Source: Mangrovimicrobium sp033283385 | Lineage (GTDB): Bacteria; Pseudomonadota; Gammaproteobacteria; Pseudomonadales; Halieaceae | Direction: 5' to 3' | DNA: 64,000 nt | Assembly: GCA_033283385.1 (NCBI GenBank) | Contig: JAWMQQ010000002.1 | Span: forward strand, 620,001-684,000 | Part shown: in pieces, positions 25,324 to 32,699 of the stretch | Numbering within the stretch: position 1 is the stretch's first letter | Layout of the letters: each line of letters starts with the position of its first letter | The notes under the pieces: model-generated | Databases searched by the model: none | What the model was told of the DNA's origin: nothing | The model's input: only the letters and a program-made list of their open reading frames with translations | Program-made: the position numbers and the translations under genes

Positions 25324-26037
25324 ATGTTGAAAAAAATGCTTCCCGCTGCTGTTGCAGCTTCGCTTCTCGCCGGCGTAGCCGCCTCAGCACAGGCCGTCGA
25401 TATCAGCGGTAACGTCGCCCTGACCAGCGACTACCGTTTCCGCGGAATTTCACAGTCCGACGAATCGCCAGCCATCCAGGGCGGCTTCGACATCGGCTTC
25501 GAGAACGGCATCTACCTGGGTACCTGGGGCTCTTCTGTCGACTTCGACAGCAACGATGGCTTCGACGGCTCGCTGGAACTCGACTACTACGGCGGCTGGG
25601 CCGGCTCCATCACCGACAGCATCGGCATCGACGTCGGTTACATCTATTACGACTACCCCGGTGACGACGGCGCCGAGGGCGACTACCAGGAAGTTTACGG
25701 CAGCATCTCCCTGTGGGACCTGTCCCTGGGTGTTGCTTACTCGGACGACTACTACGGCGAGACCGGCGACTTCTTCTACTACCAGGCCGGTTACAGCCTG
25801 GGCCTGACCGATAACCTGTCTCTGGACCTGCACGTTGGCTACAACGACCTCGATGAAGAGGGCTTCCTGTCCGACGGCGCCACTTCCTACACCGACTACT
25901 CCATCGGCCTGACCGCCACCTGGCTGGCTGTAGACTGGTCGCTGGCGTGGGTTGGCACCGACCTCGACAAGAGCGAAGTGTTCGGCACCGACTGGGGTGA
26001 CGACACCGCAGTATTCACGGTCTCCAAGAGCCTGTAA
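25324..26037 (+). CDS. TorF/Gcw_chp family putative outer-membrane porin, copy 2
   Basis: 237 residues. The mature protein is identical to copy 1; only the signal peptide differs (it opens MLKKMLPAAVAASLL instead of MTKKALPAVLAATLL) and cleavage is again expected after ASAQA. The ATG at 25324 with GGAGATG upstream is preferred over the longer frame from 25252 because it gives a clean signal peptide. The gene has terminators on both sides, so it is a separate transcription unit; no sigma-54 -24/-12 match is visible upstream. Possibly a constitutive or differently regulated version of the same channel. Confidence 0.85.
   Translation: MLKKMLPAAVAASLLAGVAASAQAVDISGNVALTSDYRFRGISQSDESPAIQGGFDIGFENGIYLGTWGSSVDFDSNDGFDGSLELDYYGGWAGSITDSIGIDVGYIYYDYPGDDGAEGDYQEVYGSISLWDLSLGVAYSDDYYGETGDFFYYQAGYSLGLTDNLSLDLHVGYNDLDEEGFLSDGATSYTDYSIGLTATWLAVDWSLAWVGTDLDKSEVFGTDWGDDTAVFTVSKSL
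25420..26033 (+). repeat. 614-bp block identical to 22700-23313
   Basis: Second copy of the identical block. Upstream bases differ from 25419 and the stop-codon neighbourhood differs from 26034 (CTGTAAGGG here, CTTTAAGCC in copy 1). The block therefore covers the mature porin but neither its signal peptide nor its flanks. Confidence 0.95.
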
Positions 26038-26056
26038 GGGAACCCCGGTTCCTCGG

Positions 26057-26083
26057 AAAGGGCGCCTGCGGGCGCCCTTTTTT
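26057..26083 (+). terminator. Rho-independent terminator after porin copy 2
   Basis: AAAGGGCGCC (26057-26066), loop TGCG, GGCGCCCTTT (26071-26080) and a further TTT. It separates porin2 from glnK2, which must have its own promoter in 26084-26191. Confidence 0.93.
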
Positions 26084-26191
26084 GTGGGCGGCCGGTCGGC
26101 GAACTTTCGAGAGACTGGCGGCACGCGGCGAATTTACTCTCGGCGCAAATCCCCCTATGATGGCACGCACTCACGCAAGGAGACCGCGAGA

Positions 26192-26530
26192 ATGAAACTG
26201 GTTACTGCCATCATCAAGCCATTCAAACTGGACGACGTGCGCTCAGCACTGTCCCAGATCGGTGTACAGGGGCTGTCTGTGACCGAGGTCAAGGGGTTTG
26301 GGCGGCAGAAGGGGCATACCGAGCTCTACCGCGGCGCCGAGTACGTCGTGGACTTCCTGCCCAAGATCAAACTGGAGATCGCGTTGGCCGACGAGGACGT
26401 CGACCGGGTGATCGAGGCCATTACCAGCACCGCCAACAGCGGCAAGATCGGTGACGGCAAGATCTTCGTCACGCCGCTGGAGCAGGTGATCCGTATCCGC
26501 ACCGGTGAAACCGGCGAGAACGCGATCTAG
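26192..26530 (+). CDS. glnK: PII nitrogen regulatory protein GlnK/GlnB, copy 2
   Basis: 112 residues with Y51 and an intact T-loop identical to copy 1; about 81% identical overall. Substitutions cluster outside the T-loop (for example E18S, E22Q, G68E, S69D, K79S), so it should still be uridylylated and could form mixed trimers. No amtB follows; the next gene is a convergent HAD phosphatase. Whether it acts as GlnB on GlnE/NtrB or as a second GlnK cannot be decided from sequence. AAGGAGA precedes the ATG. No sigma-54 element with correct spacing is visible. Confidence 0.95.
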   Translation: MKLVTAIIKPFKLDDVRSALSQIGVQGLSVTEVKGFGRQKGHTELYRGAEYVVDFLPKIKLEIALADEDVDRVIEAITSTANSGKIGDGKIFVTPLEQVIRIRTGETGENAI

Positions 26531-26552
26531 CGCCGACCCCCGGGAGCCGCCC

Positions 26553-27272
26553 TCAGCGCGGTTCCGCATGCGCCGCGGCGATGCTGTCTATCGCCGCGGG
26601 AAGCTCCGCAAGCCGGCGAATATCGCGGTCCGCCCGCGCGCCACCTGGCCAGGTTTCCCCCTGTGTATTGATCCACACGGTATGCATGCCCATCTCACGG
26701 GCGCCGTGGATATCGTGCACCGGGTTATCGCCGACATGGATGATTCCGGGCGCATCGACACCGGATACCTGCATCGCAGCGCGGAACATGTCCGGCGCTG
26801 GTTTGCTGGCGCCGACCTCTTCTGCAAGGAACGCAAAGTCGAAGTATTCCCCCGCGTCGGTCTTGAAGATATCGGCGTTGCCGTTGGTCAGTGCGCCCAG
26901 CGTGTAGCTCTCGGCCAGCAACTGCAGTATTTCCAGCGCCTCTTCGTACAATTCCACCCTGTGGCGCTCTTCGAGGAACACGGAAAACGCCTGCTGCGCG
27001 CCATCGCGCGCCGCCGCTTCCTCATACCCGGCGGCCAGTTGCAGTTCCAGTAACATCTGTCGGCGCATGCTGCTGACGTCGTGCAGCAGCCCCGGGTGGC
27101 GGCGCCAGAGATCCTGCTTGAACTGCCAAAGGCGCTCGTGATCGTAGTCGTCGATAGCGCCGGGGCGGTGCTCCAGCAGCCAGCTGCGCTGGGCGGCTTC
27201 CGCCCGCAGCAGCGCGGGTTCGACATCCCACAGGGTATTGTCGAGATCGAAGGTGATGACCCTTATCGCCAA
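26553..27272 (-). CDS. HAD-superfamily hydrolase (HAD-IA)
   Basis: 239 residues. The nucleophile motif is ITFDLDNTLWD with D9 and D11, the cap domain is helical, and the later motifs are LTNG and the KPxxxxF-like SKPAPDMFRAA followed by HVGDNPVHD. It dephosphorylates a small phosphate ester; the homologue at this locus in other gammaproteobacteria is YigB-like (FMN or sugar phosphate), but substrate assignment is not possible here. The start is a TTG, supported by AGGA about 11 nt upstream. It begins 5 bp after xerC and is the last gene of the dapF-to-HAD cluster. Confidence 0.87.
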   Translation of the reverse strand: MAIRVITFDLDNTLWDVEPALLRAEAAQRSWLLEHRPGAIDDYDHERLWQFKQDLWRRHPGLLHDVSSMRRQMLLELQLAAGYEEAAARDGAQQAFSVFLEERHRVELYEEALEILQLLAESYTLGALTNGNADIFKTDAGEYFDFAFLAEEVGASKPAPDMFRAAMQVSGVDAPGIIHVGDNPVHDIHGAREMGMHTVWINTQGETWPGGARADRDIRRLAELPAAIDSIAAAHAEPR

Positions 27273-27277
27273 AACGC

Positions 27278-28192
27278 TCAGTCCTGCTTGCGTCGCTTCG
27301 CCCGCGGGTGGGCCGTGTCGTAGACCTTCGCCAGGTGCTGGAAGTCGAGGTGGGTGTAGATCTGCGTGGTGGAGATGTTGGCGTGCCCCAGCAGTTCCTG
27401 CACCGCGCGCAGGTCGCCCGAAGACTCGAGCATGTGGCTGGCGAAAGAGTGCCGCAGCATGTGCGGGTGAACATCCTGCAGCATGCCGGATTTGCGTCCC
27501 TGGCGGCGCAGGCGGTCCTGCACGTTGCGCCGGCTGATGCGCCTGCCGCGGTGGCTGAGGAACAGCGCCTGTCGCGCGTCGTCATCGCTCTCGTCCGGCG
27601 TGCGAACTTCCAGCCATTTTTGCAGTGCCTCCAGCGCCGGGCCGCCCACGGGCACGGTGCGGGTCTTGCGGCCCTTGCCGGTTACGGTGAGCAGCCGCGA
27701 GTGGCGGTCCAGGTCCGAGAGATTGGCCGCGGTGAGCTCCGCCAGGCGCAGGCCGGAGGAGTAGAAGAGTTCCGCCATGGCGCGGTCGCGGCGGGTGACC
27801 GGGTCGTCGCTGGCGAACTGCAGGTAGCGGTCGACCTGGTCCGCGTCCAGGGTCTTGGGTAACTTGCGCGGACGTCGCGGCGCCTGCACTGCGGCGGCGG
27901 GGTTGTGCTTTTGCGCCTGTGAACGACCCAGGTAGTTGAACAGGGAGCGCACGGCGGACAGGCTGCGCTGTATGCTGCTGCCGGCGAGCCCGCGGCGGTG
28001 CATCTGGCTGACCCAGTGGCGGATATCGGCTTCCAGCAGCCGCGACGGATCGTCCCGGCCCTGCGCGAGGCAGTGTGCGCACAGGGAATCCAGGTCGCGG
28101 CGGTAGTTGTCCAGGGTGTGGGGTGACAGCTGGCGCACGTCCCTCAGGTAGGTGAGGAAGTCCTCGCAGGCCTGCTCCAGGGCGGATTTCAT
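27278..28192 (-). CDS. xerC: Tyrosine recombinase XerC
   Basis: 304 residues: an N-terminal SAM-like DNA-binding domain (about 1-90) and a C-terminal catalytic domain with the expected Arg (SSGLRLAEL), the H-x-x-R box (HMLRHSFASHML), LGHANISTTQIYTH, and the tyrosine nucleophile in that last motif. With XerD it resolves chromosome dimers at dif. The gene order dapF-DUF484-xerC-HAD is the usual gammaproteobacterial one. It begins 27 bp after the DUF484 gene. Confidence 0.96.
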   Translation of the reverse strand: MKSALEQACEDFLTYLRDVRQLSPHTLDNYRRDLDSLCAHCLAQGRDDPSRLLEADIRHWVSQMHRRGLAGSSIQRSLSAVRSLFNYLGRSQAQKHNPAAAVQAPRRPRKLPKTLDADQVDRYLQFASDDPVTRRDRAMAELFYSSGLRLAELTAANLSDLDRHSRLLTVTGKGRKTRTVPVGGPALEALQKWLEVRTPDESDDDARQALFLSHRGRRISRRNVQDRLRRQGRKSGMLQDVHPHMLRHSFASHMLESSGDLRAVQELLGHANISTTQIYTHLDFQHLAKVYDTAHPRAKRRKQD

Positions 28193-28219
28193 TCAGGACC
28201 GGCGCGGCGGGAGCCGGCC

Positions 28220-28924
28220 TCAGGCTACCGCCGGTATCCGCGGCAGCAGGCGCACGATTACGTCGGCGAGATGGGCGAGGAACAGGGTGCCCGTGTTGCT
28301 GGCGTAGCGGCCGGTGTCGGAACTGCCCACGGCGATCAGGCCCAACTCCTCGCCGCCATCCACCAGCGGCATCAGCGCGGCGGAGCCGACGCTGTCCGCG
28401 CCGGGGAACAGGTAACCCAGTTCTTCCTTGCGCAGCACGCCGCACACCGGCTTGTGGGGCTTGATCAGCGCGCCGATTTCCAGCCGGGCAGTTTCCAGCG
28501 GTTCGATGCGGCAGTGGTCGGATTCGCGCGGGTCGCCGAACAGGATGAAGCTGGCGTGTTCGACCTTGAACTCGGATTTCATCGCCTGGATAAAGGCGTC
28601 GTGGAGTTCGTCCACGTTGCGCGCATCCAGCAGCGCCAGTACCAGCGCCCGGGTGAGCGTGTAGAGACGGTCGTTTTCCCGGGCGTTCGCGGTGAGGTTG
28701 TTGAGCCGGTGGCGCATGTCGATATTGCGCTCGCGCAATATGCTGACCTGCTTCTCCACAAGGGAGATGGCGCTGCCGGAGGCGTGGGAGAGTTGCAGGT
28801 GATCCAGCAGGTCCGGATAGCGCTGCAGGAAATCGCTGTTCTGCCTGAGGTACTCGTGTACCGTCTCGTCGTTCAGCTCCGCCGCCGGGTCAACGGCTTT
28901 TGCCGGCTCGTTTCCTGCTGCCAT
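28220..28924 (-). CDS. DUF484 family protein (GAF-like)
   Basis: 234 residues, conserved between dapF and xerC in gammaproteobacteria. The N-terminal part contains VHEYLRQNSDFLQRYPDLLDHLQLSH, the family's most recognisable segment, then a coiled-coil helix and a GAF-like C-terminal domain. Biochemical role is unknown. Its position suggests co-expression with XerC. Confidence 0.9.
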   Translation of the reverse strand: MAAGNEPAKAVDPAAELNDETVHEYLRQNSDFLQRYPDLLDHLQLSHASGSAISLVEKQVSILRERNIDMRHRLNNLTANARENDRLYTLTRALVLALLDARNVDELHDAFIQAMKSEFKVEHASFILFGDPRESDHCRIEPLETARLEIGALIKPHKPVCGVLRKEELGYLFPGADSVGSAALMPLVDGGEELGLIAVGSSDTGRYASNTGTLFLAHLADVIVRLLPRIPAVA

Positions 28925-28971
28925 CGCTTCGCTCCGCTGGTCGCTAGTGTGAGGCGTGCCCCGATGCCGCC

Positions 28972-29802
28972 TCAGATTTTTATCGTGCCCTCGTAGACGA
29001 GGGCGGTGGGACCGGTCATTTTTACCGAGTGCCCTGGACCGTCCCAGGATATGGAAAGCTTACCCCCGGGAAGGTGCACTGTCACGGTATCCTGCAGCAT
29101 ACCGCGAGATAATCCGTAAACGACGGCGGCGCAGGCGCCGGTGCCACAGGCCAGGGTTTCGCCGACTCCGCGCTCGAAAACGCGCAGGCGAATCTCGTTG
29201 GGCGAGATCACCTGCATGAACCCCGCGTTGACCCGGCGGGGGAAGCGCGGGTGATTTTCGATCAGCGCGCCGATGCGGTTGACGTCCACGGCGTCCACAT
29301 CGTCGACGATGTTCACCGCATGGGGGTTGCCCATGGATACGGCGCCGATCTCCAGCTTGCGGCCATCCACCTCCAGCTCGTAGCTGAGCGCCTGTTCCGG
29401 CGCCTGGAAGGGAATGCGCTGCGGCTCGAGGATGGGCGCGCCCATGTCCACCTCGACCTGGTGGTTGTCGCGCACCCGCAGTTCAATCACTCCGCTGTTG
29501 GTTTCCACCGAGATGACGCGCTTGCGCGTGAGCTTCTTGTCGCGCACGAAGCGGGCGAAACAGCGCGCGCCATTGCCGCACTGCTCCACTTCCTTGCCGT
29601 CGGCGTTGAAGATGCGATAGCGAAAATCCACGTCCGGGCTGCCGGGGGGTTCCACCAGCAGGACCTGGTCGCAGCCCACGCCAAAGTGCCGGTCCGCCAG
29701 CATGCGAATATCACGCGGGCGCAGCTTGCAGCGCTGGGTCACGAGGTCGACGACCACGAAATCGTTGCCCGTGCCGTGCATCTTGGTGAAGTTCAGTAGC
29801 AT
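28972..29802 (-). CDS. dapF: Diaminopimelate epimerase
   Basis: 276 residues. Converts LL- to meso-diaminopimelate, needed for peptidoglycan and lysine. The two catalytic cysteines are in CGNGARCF and ACGTGACA. The start MLLNFTKMHGTGNDF matches the family N terminus; the frame is open 18 codons further upstream into lysA but that part is not conserved. There is little Shine-Dalgarno signal and only a 13-bp gap after lysA, so it may depend on lysA translation. LysA uses its product. Confidence 0.95.
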   Translation of the reverse strand: MLLNFTKMHGTGNDFVVVDLVTQRCKLRPRDIRMLADRHFGVGCDQVLLVEPPGSPDVDFRYRIFNADGKEVEQCGNGARCFARFVRDKKLTRKRVISVETNSGVIELRVRDNHQVEVDMGAPILEPQRIPFQAPEQALSYELEVDGRKLEIGAVSMGNPHAVNIVDDVDAVDVNRIGALIENHPRFPRRVNAGFMQVISPNEIRLRVFERGVGETLACGTGACAAVVYGLSRGMLQDTVTVHLPGGKLSISWDGPGHSVKMTGPTALVYEGTIKI

Positions 29803-29815
29803 GGTTGTCGCAAGT

Positions 29816-31066
29816 TCAATCCGCGAGGCGGTGTTCTCCGCGCATGATATCAGCAATCGACTCGCGCTCGCGCGCCAGGTGCGTGCGCTCGCCGTCCACC
29901 AGCACCTCGGCGGCCCGCGGTCGGCTGTTGTAGTTGGAGCTCATGCTGAAGCCGTAGGCGCCTGCGCCGAACACCGCCAGCAGGTCGCCCTGTGTCAGGC
30001 TCAGTTCGCGGTCCTTGCCGAGAAAGTCGCCGGATTCGCAAACCGGTCCCACCACGTCCCAGCGCGCGCGCTCGCCGCCCGTGTTTTCGCTGGCGTTGCG
30101 AATGTCCATCCACACCTGGTAGAGGGAAGGGCGCAGCAGGTCGTTCATCGCCGCGTCGACCAGGGCGAAGTTGTGCTCCGGTGTTTGCTTGAGGTACTCC
30201 ACCCGCGTCAGCAGGATGCCGGCGTTGGCCGCGATCGAGCGCCCCGGTTCGAACACCAGCTGCAGTGGGCGATCGCCGATCTCGGCGCGTACGGCTGCGA
30301 TGTAATCCGCCACAGCCGGCGGCTGCTCGTCGCCGTAGCGCACGCCCAGGCCGCCGCCGAGGTCGAGGTGGCGCAGCGGTATACCGTCTGCCGCCAGTTC
30401 ATCCACCAGTGCCAGCAGGCGTCGCAGCGCGTCGATGAAAGGGCTGATCTCCGTGAGCTGCGAGCCGATGTGGCAGTCGATGCCTACCACGTCGATCGAG
30501 TCGAGTTGCGCCGCGCGGTGATAGACGCGCAGCGCCTCTTCCACGGTGACACCGAACTTGTTTTGCTTGAGGCCGGTGGAAATATAGGGGTGCGTCTTCG
30601 CATCGACGTCCGGGTTGACCCGCACCGACACCGGCGCCACCTTCCCGAGCCCGGCCGCGACCTGCGCCAGTACCTCGAGTTCCGCCGCGGATTCCAGGTT
30701 GAAGCAGGCGATGCCCAGTTCCAGCGCGCGGGCCATCTCCGCGGGCTGCTTGCCAACGCCGGAAAACACCACTTTGGCCGGGTCGCCGCCGGCCGCGATC
30801 ACGCGCTCGAGCTCGCCCAGCGAAACGATATCGAAGCCCGCGCCGCGACGCGCCAGGACATCCAGCACGGCGAGACTGGAGTTGGCCTTGACCGCGTAGC
30901 AGACGAGGTGGTCGCAGCCGTCCAGCGCTGCCAGGTACTGGTCCAGCGTCTGTTCCAGCGCGCTGCGGGAATACACGTAGCAGGGCGTGCCGAATTCCTC
31001 GGCGATACGGGCGGCCGGGACGGCCTCGGCGAACAGTTCGCCGCCGGCGTAGTGAAAGCTGGGCAT
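29816..31066 (-). CDS. lysA: Diaminopimelate decarboxylase
   Basis: 416 residues, a fold-III PLP enzyme that decarboxylates meso-diaminopimelate to lysine. The PLP lysine is K60 in CYAVKANSS, the phosphate-binding glycine loop is LDLGGGLGVRYGDE, and the C-terminal CESGDFLGKDREL and GAYGFSMSSNYNSRPR supply the second subunit's active-site residues. It sits between lptM and dapF as in Pseudomonas. Confidence 0.97.
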   Translation of the reverse strand: MPSFHYAGGELFAEAVPAARIAEEFGTPCYVYSRSALEQTLDQYLAALDGCDHLVCYAVKANSSLAVLDVLARRGAGFDIVSLGELERVIAAGGDPAKVVFSGVGKQPAEMARALELGIACFNLESAAELEVLAQVAAGLGKVAPVSVRVNPDVDAKTHPYISTGLKQNKFGVTVEEALRVYHRAAQLDSIDVVGIDCHIGSQLTEISPFIDALRRLLALVDELAADGIPLRHLDLGGGLGVRYGDEQPPAVADYIAAVRAEIGDRPLQLVFEPGRSIAANAGILLTRVEYLKQTPEHNFALVDAAMNDLLRPSLYQVWMDIRNASENTGGERARWDVVGPVCESGDFLGKDRELSLTQGDLLAVFGAGAYGFSMSSNYNSRPRAAEVLVDGERTHLARERESIADIMRGEHRLAD

Positions 31067-31081
31067 GGGCGGTGCGAAATC

Positions 31082-31222
31082 CTAGTCGTTGGTGGCGTCG
31101 TCCGGGGAGCGGTCGGCGCCGGAATCCTGCGTTTGCGCCGGTTCGCCGGGCATGTACAGCGGCCCCATCTGGCCGCAGCCGCTGAGCAGGGCGATGAGTA
31201 GCAGGCAGGCGAAATAGCGCAT
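31082..31222 (-). CDS. lptM: LPS translocon maturation lipoprotein LptM (YifL), 46 aa
   Basis: A short gene. It encodes a lipoprotein signal ending LLSGC with the lipidated Cys at residue 16, directly followed by GQMGPLYMP, the signature of LptM (Cys-Gly-x-x-Gly-Pro-Leu-Tyr). The rest is a Ser/Asp/Thr-rich tail of about 20 residues. LptM helps LptD acquire its correct disulfides in the outer membrane. It begins divergently from cyaY and precedes lysA by 15 bp, the usual gammaproteobacterial arrangement. Confidence 0.9.
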   Translation of the reverse strand: MRYFACLLLIALLSGCGQMGPLYMPGEPAQTQDSGADRSPDDATND

Positions 31223-31323
31223 GATTGTTACCGGAAAGTGAAAAGCGGCAAGTATACCCGCCGGTAGTCAACGGTGCGAGCAGCCCTTATTATGGCGGCA
31301 CACCAATCACAGCAGCCACGGCC

Positions 31324-31644
31324 ATGCCCGAGACAACGTACGACGAGCGGGTGGAGGAGACCTACGCCGCCATCGAGGAAGCCCTGGATTCGGTCGAGGA
31401 CGACCTCGACTACGAGACCGGCGGCGGCGTGCTCACCGTCGAGTTCACCAATGGCACCAGCATGGTGTTCAGTCGCCAGCCCCCGGTGCAGCAGTTGTGG
31501 CTGGCCTGTCGCTCCGGCGGCTTCCACTTCGAGTACGACGCGGCGGCCGGCGACTGGGTCAACACTCGCGACGGCAGCCTGTTCCGGCCGTTCGTCGTGC
31601 AGCAGATGCGCGAGCAGGCGGGCGTCCGGTTCACATGGCAGTAG
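31324..31644 (+). CDS. cyaY: Iron-sulfur assembly protein CyaY (frataxin)
   Basis: 106 residues. The acidic first helix (about residues 5-30, with ERVEETYAAIEEALDSVEDD) is the iron-binding ridge, and the beta-sheet carries QLWLACRSGGFHFEY, the conserved frataxin surface. CyaY delivers iron to or regulates IscS in Fe-S cluster assembly. The ATG at 31324 gives the family start; the frame is open further upstream but not conserved. It overlaps the next gene by 10 bp. Confidence 0.94.
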   Translation: MPETTYDERVEETYAAIEEALDSVEDDLDYETGGGVLTVEFTNGTSMVFSRQPPVQQLWLACRSGGFHFEYDAAAGDWVNTRDGSLFRPFVVQQMREQAGVRFTWQ

Positions 31645-32624
31645 TCTCGGCGGGGGGGCTGGCGCGACTCGGGCTCGCCTGCTCGGCCGTCCTGGCCAGC
31701 GCCTCGCTGGCAGCCGGCGAACCCCTGTATATCAAGGACCTGGGCCCGCTGTCCGGCACCCTGGGCCTGCCGGCGCAGCGCGACGCCGTACTGGCGGCCC
31801 CGGGGCAATGGCAGTTCGCCCTGCACACTGCGCTGGCCAGCCACTATGTCTCCCAAGAGCGCGGCAATGAACTGCTCAACTTCGACGGGGAGACCTTCCG
31901 CGCGGCGATCGATATGCGTTACGGCTTCGCGCCCGACTGGGAAGTGCAGCTCGAGGTGCCCTGGTTGCGCCACAGCGGCGGGCACCTGGACGGCTTCCTC
32001 GACGACTGGCACGACCTGATCAATACCACCGACGGCGGCCGCTCGGAGGTGCCGAAAGACCTGCTGGTCTACGGCTACCGCGATGGCGACAGCTTCCTGT
32101 TGCGGGACGAGCGCAGCGGGTTTGGCGATCCTTCGCTGTCGGTGAGCTACCAGCTGCGACGCACGCCCGCTTACAGCGCCTCCCTCGCGCTGGGTTACAA
32201 ACTCGGTAGCGGCGATGCAGACCAGTTCCTGGGCAGCGGCAGCGACGACGCCTGGGTCGGGCTGCGCGCCTCCTATGGTGACGACACGTCGCTGCGCTGG
32301 AGCGGCCAGTTCGGCTACCTGCGCGCCGGACGCAGCGACCTCGTGCCAACGATCGGCGAGCGCAATCTCTGGTTTGCCGGCCTGGGATTCGACTGGCAGG
32401 TATTCCAGCGCTGGTCGCTGCTGGCGCAGCTGGATGCGCACGCGGCACCGGCGAACAGCGCGATCAAGGGGCTGGGTGAGGATACGGTGATCGGCAGCGC
32501 CGGCCTGCGCTGGCAAGTGGCGCACGACTGGGCGCTGGAACTCGCGATCGCCGAAGACCTGAACCCCGAGACTGCGCCGGACGTGACCTTTTTCGCCAGC
32601 CTGCGCTATCGCGCTACACGGTAG
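31635..32624 (+). CDS. DUF3187 family protein, probable exported beta-barrel
   Basis: 329 residues. The N terminus looks like a signal peptide (GLACSAVLASASLAAG), after which there is beta-rich sequence with periodic aromatics (FALHTALASHYV, LSVSYQLRR, LSLALGYKLGSG) and a C-terminal TFFASLRYRATR, consistent with an outer-membrane protein. DUF3187 members have no assigned function. The stop codon TAG is supplied by the GTAG foot of the REP element that begins at 32621, so the last residues may be set by that element. Confidence 0.78.
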   Translation: MAVVSAGGLARLGLACSAVLASASLAAGEPLYIKDLGPLSGTLGLPAQRDAVLAAPGQWQFALHTALASHYVSQERGNELLNFDGETFRAAIDMRYGFAPDWEVQLEVPWLRHSGGHLDGFLDDWHDLINTTDGGRSEVPKDLLVYGYRDGDSFLLRDERSGFGDPSLSVSYQLRRTPAYSASLALGYKLGSGDADQFLGSGSDDAWVGLRASYGDDTSLRWSGQFGYLRAGRSDLVPTIGERNLWFAGLGFDWQVFQRWSLLAQLDAHAAPANSAIKGLGEDTVIGSAGLRWQVAHDWALELAIAEDLNPETAPDVTFFASLRYRATR

Positions 32625-32699
32625 GAGCCTGCTACGCAGGCGATCGCGCGCGGAGCGCGCTCCTACACAGGGGAGATCGCGCGCGGAGCGCGCTCCTAC
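32621..32699. repeat. REP/BIME cluster between convergent DUF3187 gene and argH
   Basis: One forward unit starting GTAGGAGC and two reverse units ending GCTCCTAC, joined by GATC-containing palindromes. The forward GTAG at 32621 contains the TAG stop of the DUF3187 gene and the reverse CTAC at 32696-32699 contains the TAG stop of argH. The units resemble Pseudomonas REP elements mobilised by RAYT transposases. Confidence 0.9.

Noticed and set aside
26157..26180. TGGCAC-containing sequence before glnK2 as a second sigma-54 promoter
   Set aside because: The GG and GC are 11 bp apart rather than 10, and the site lies too close to the start codon.
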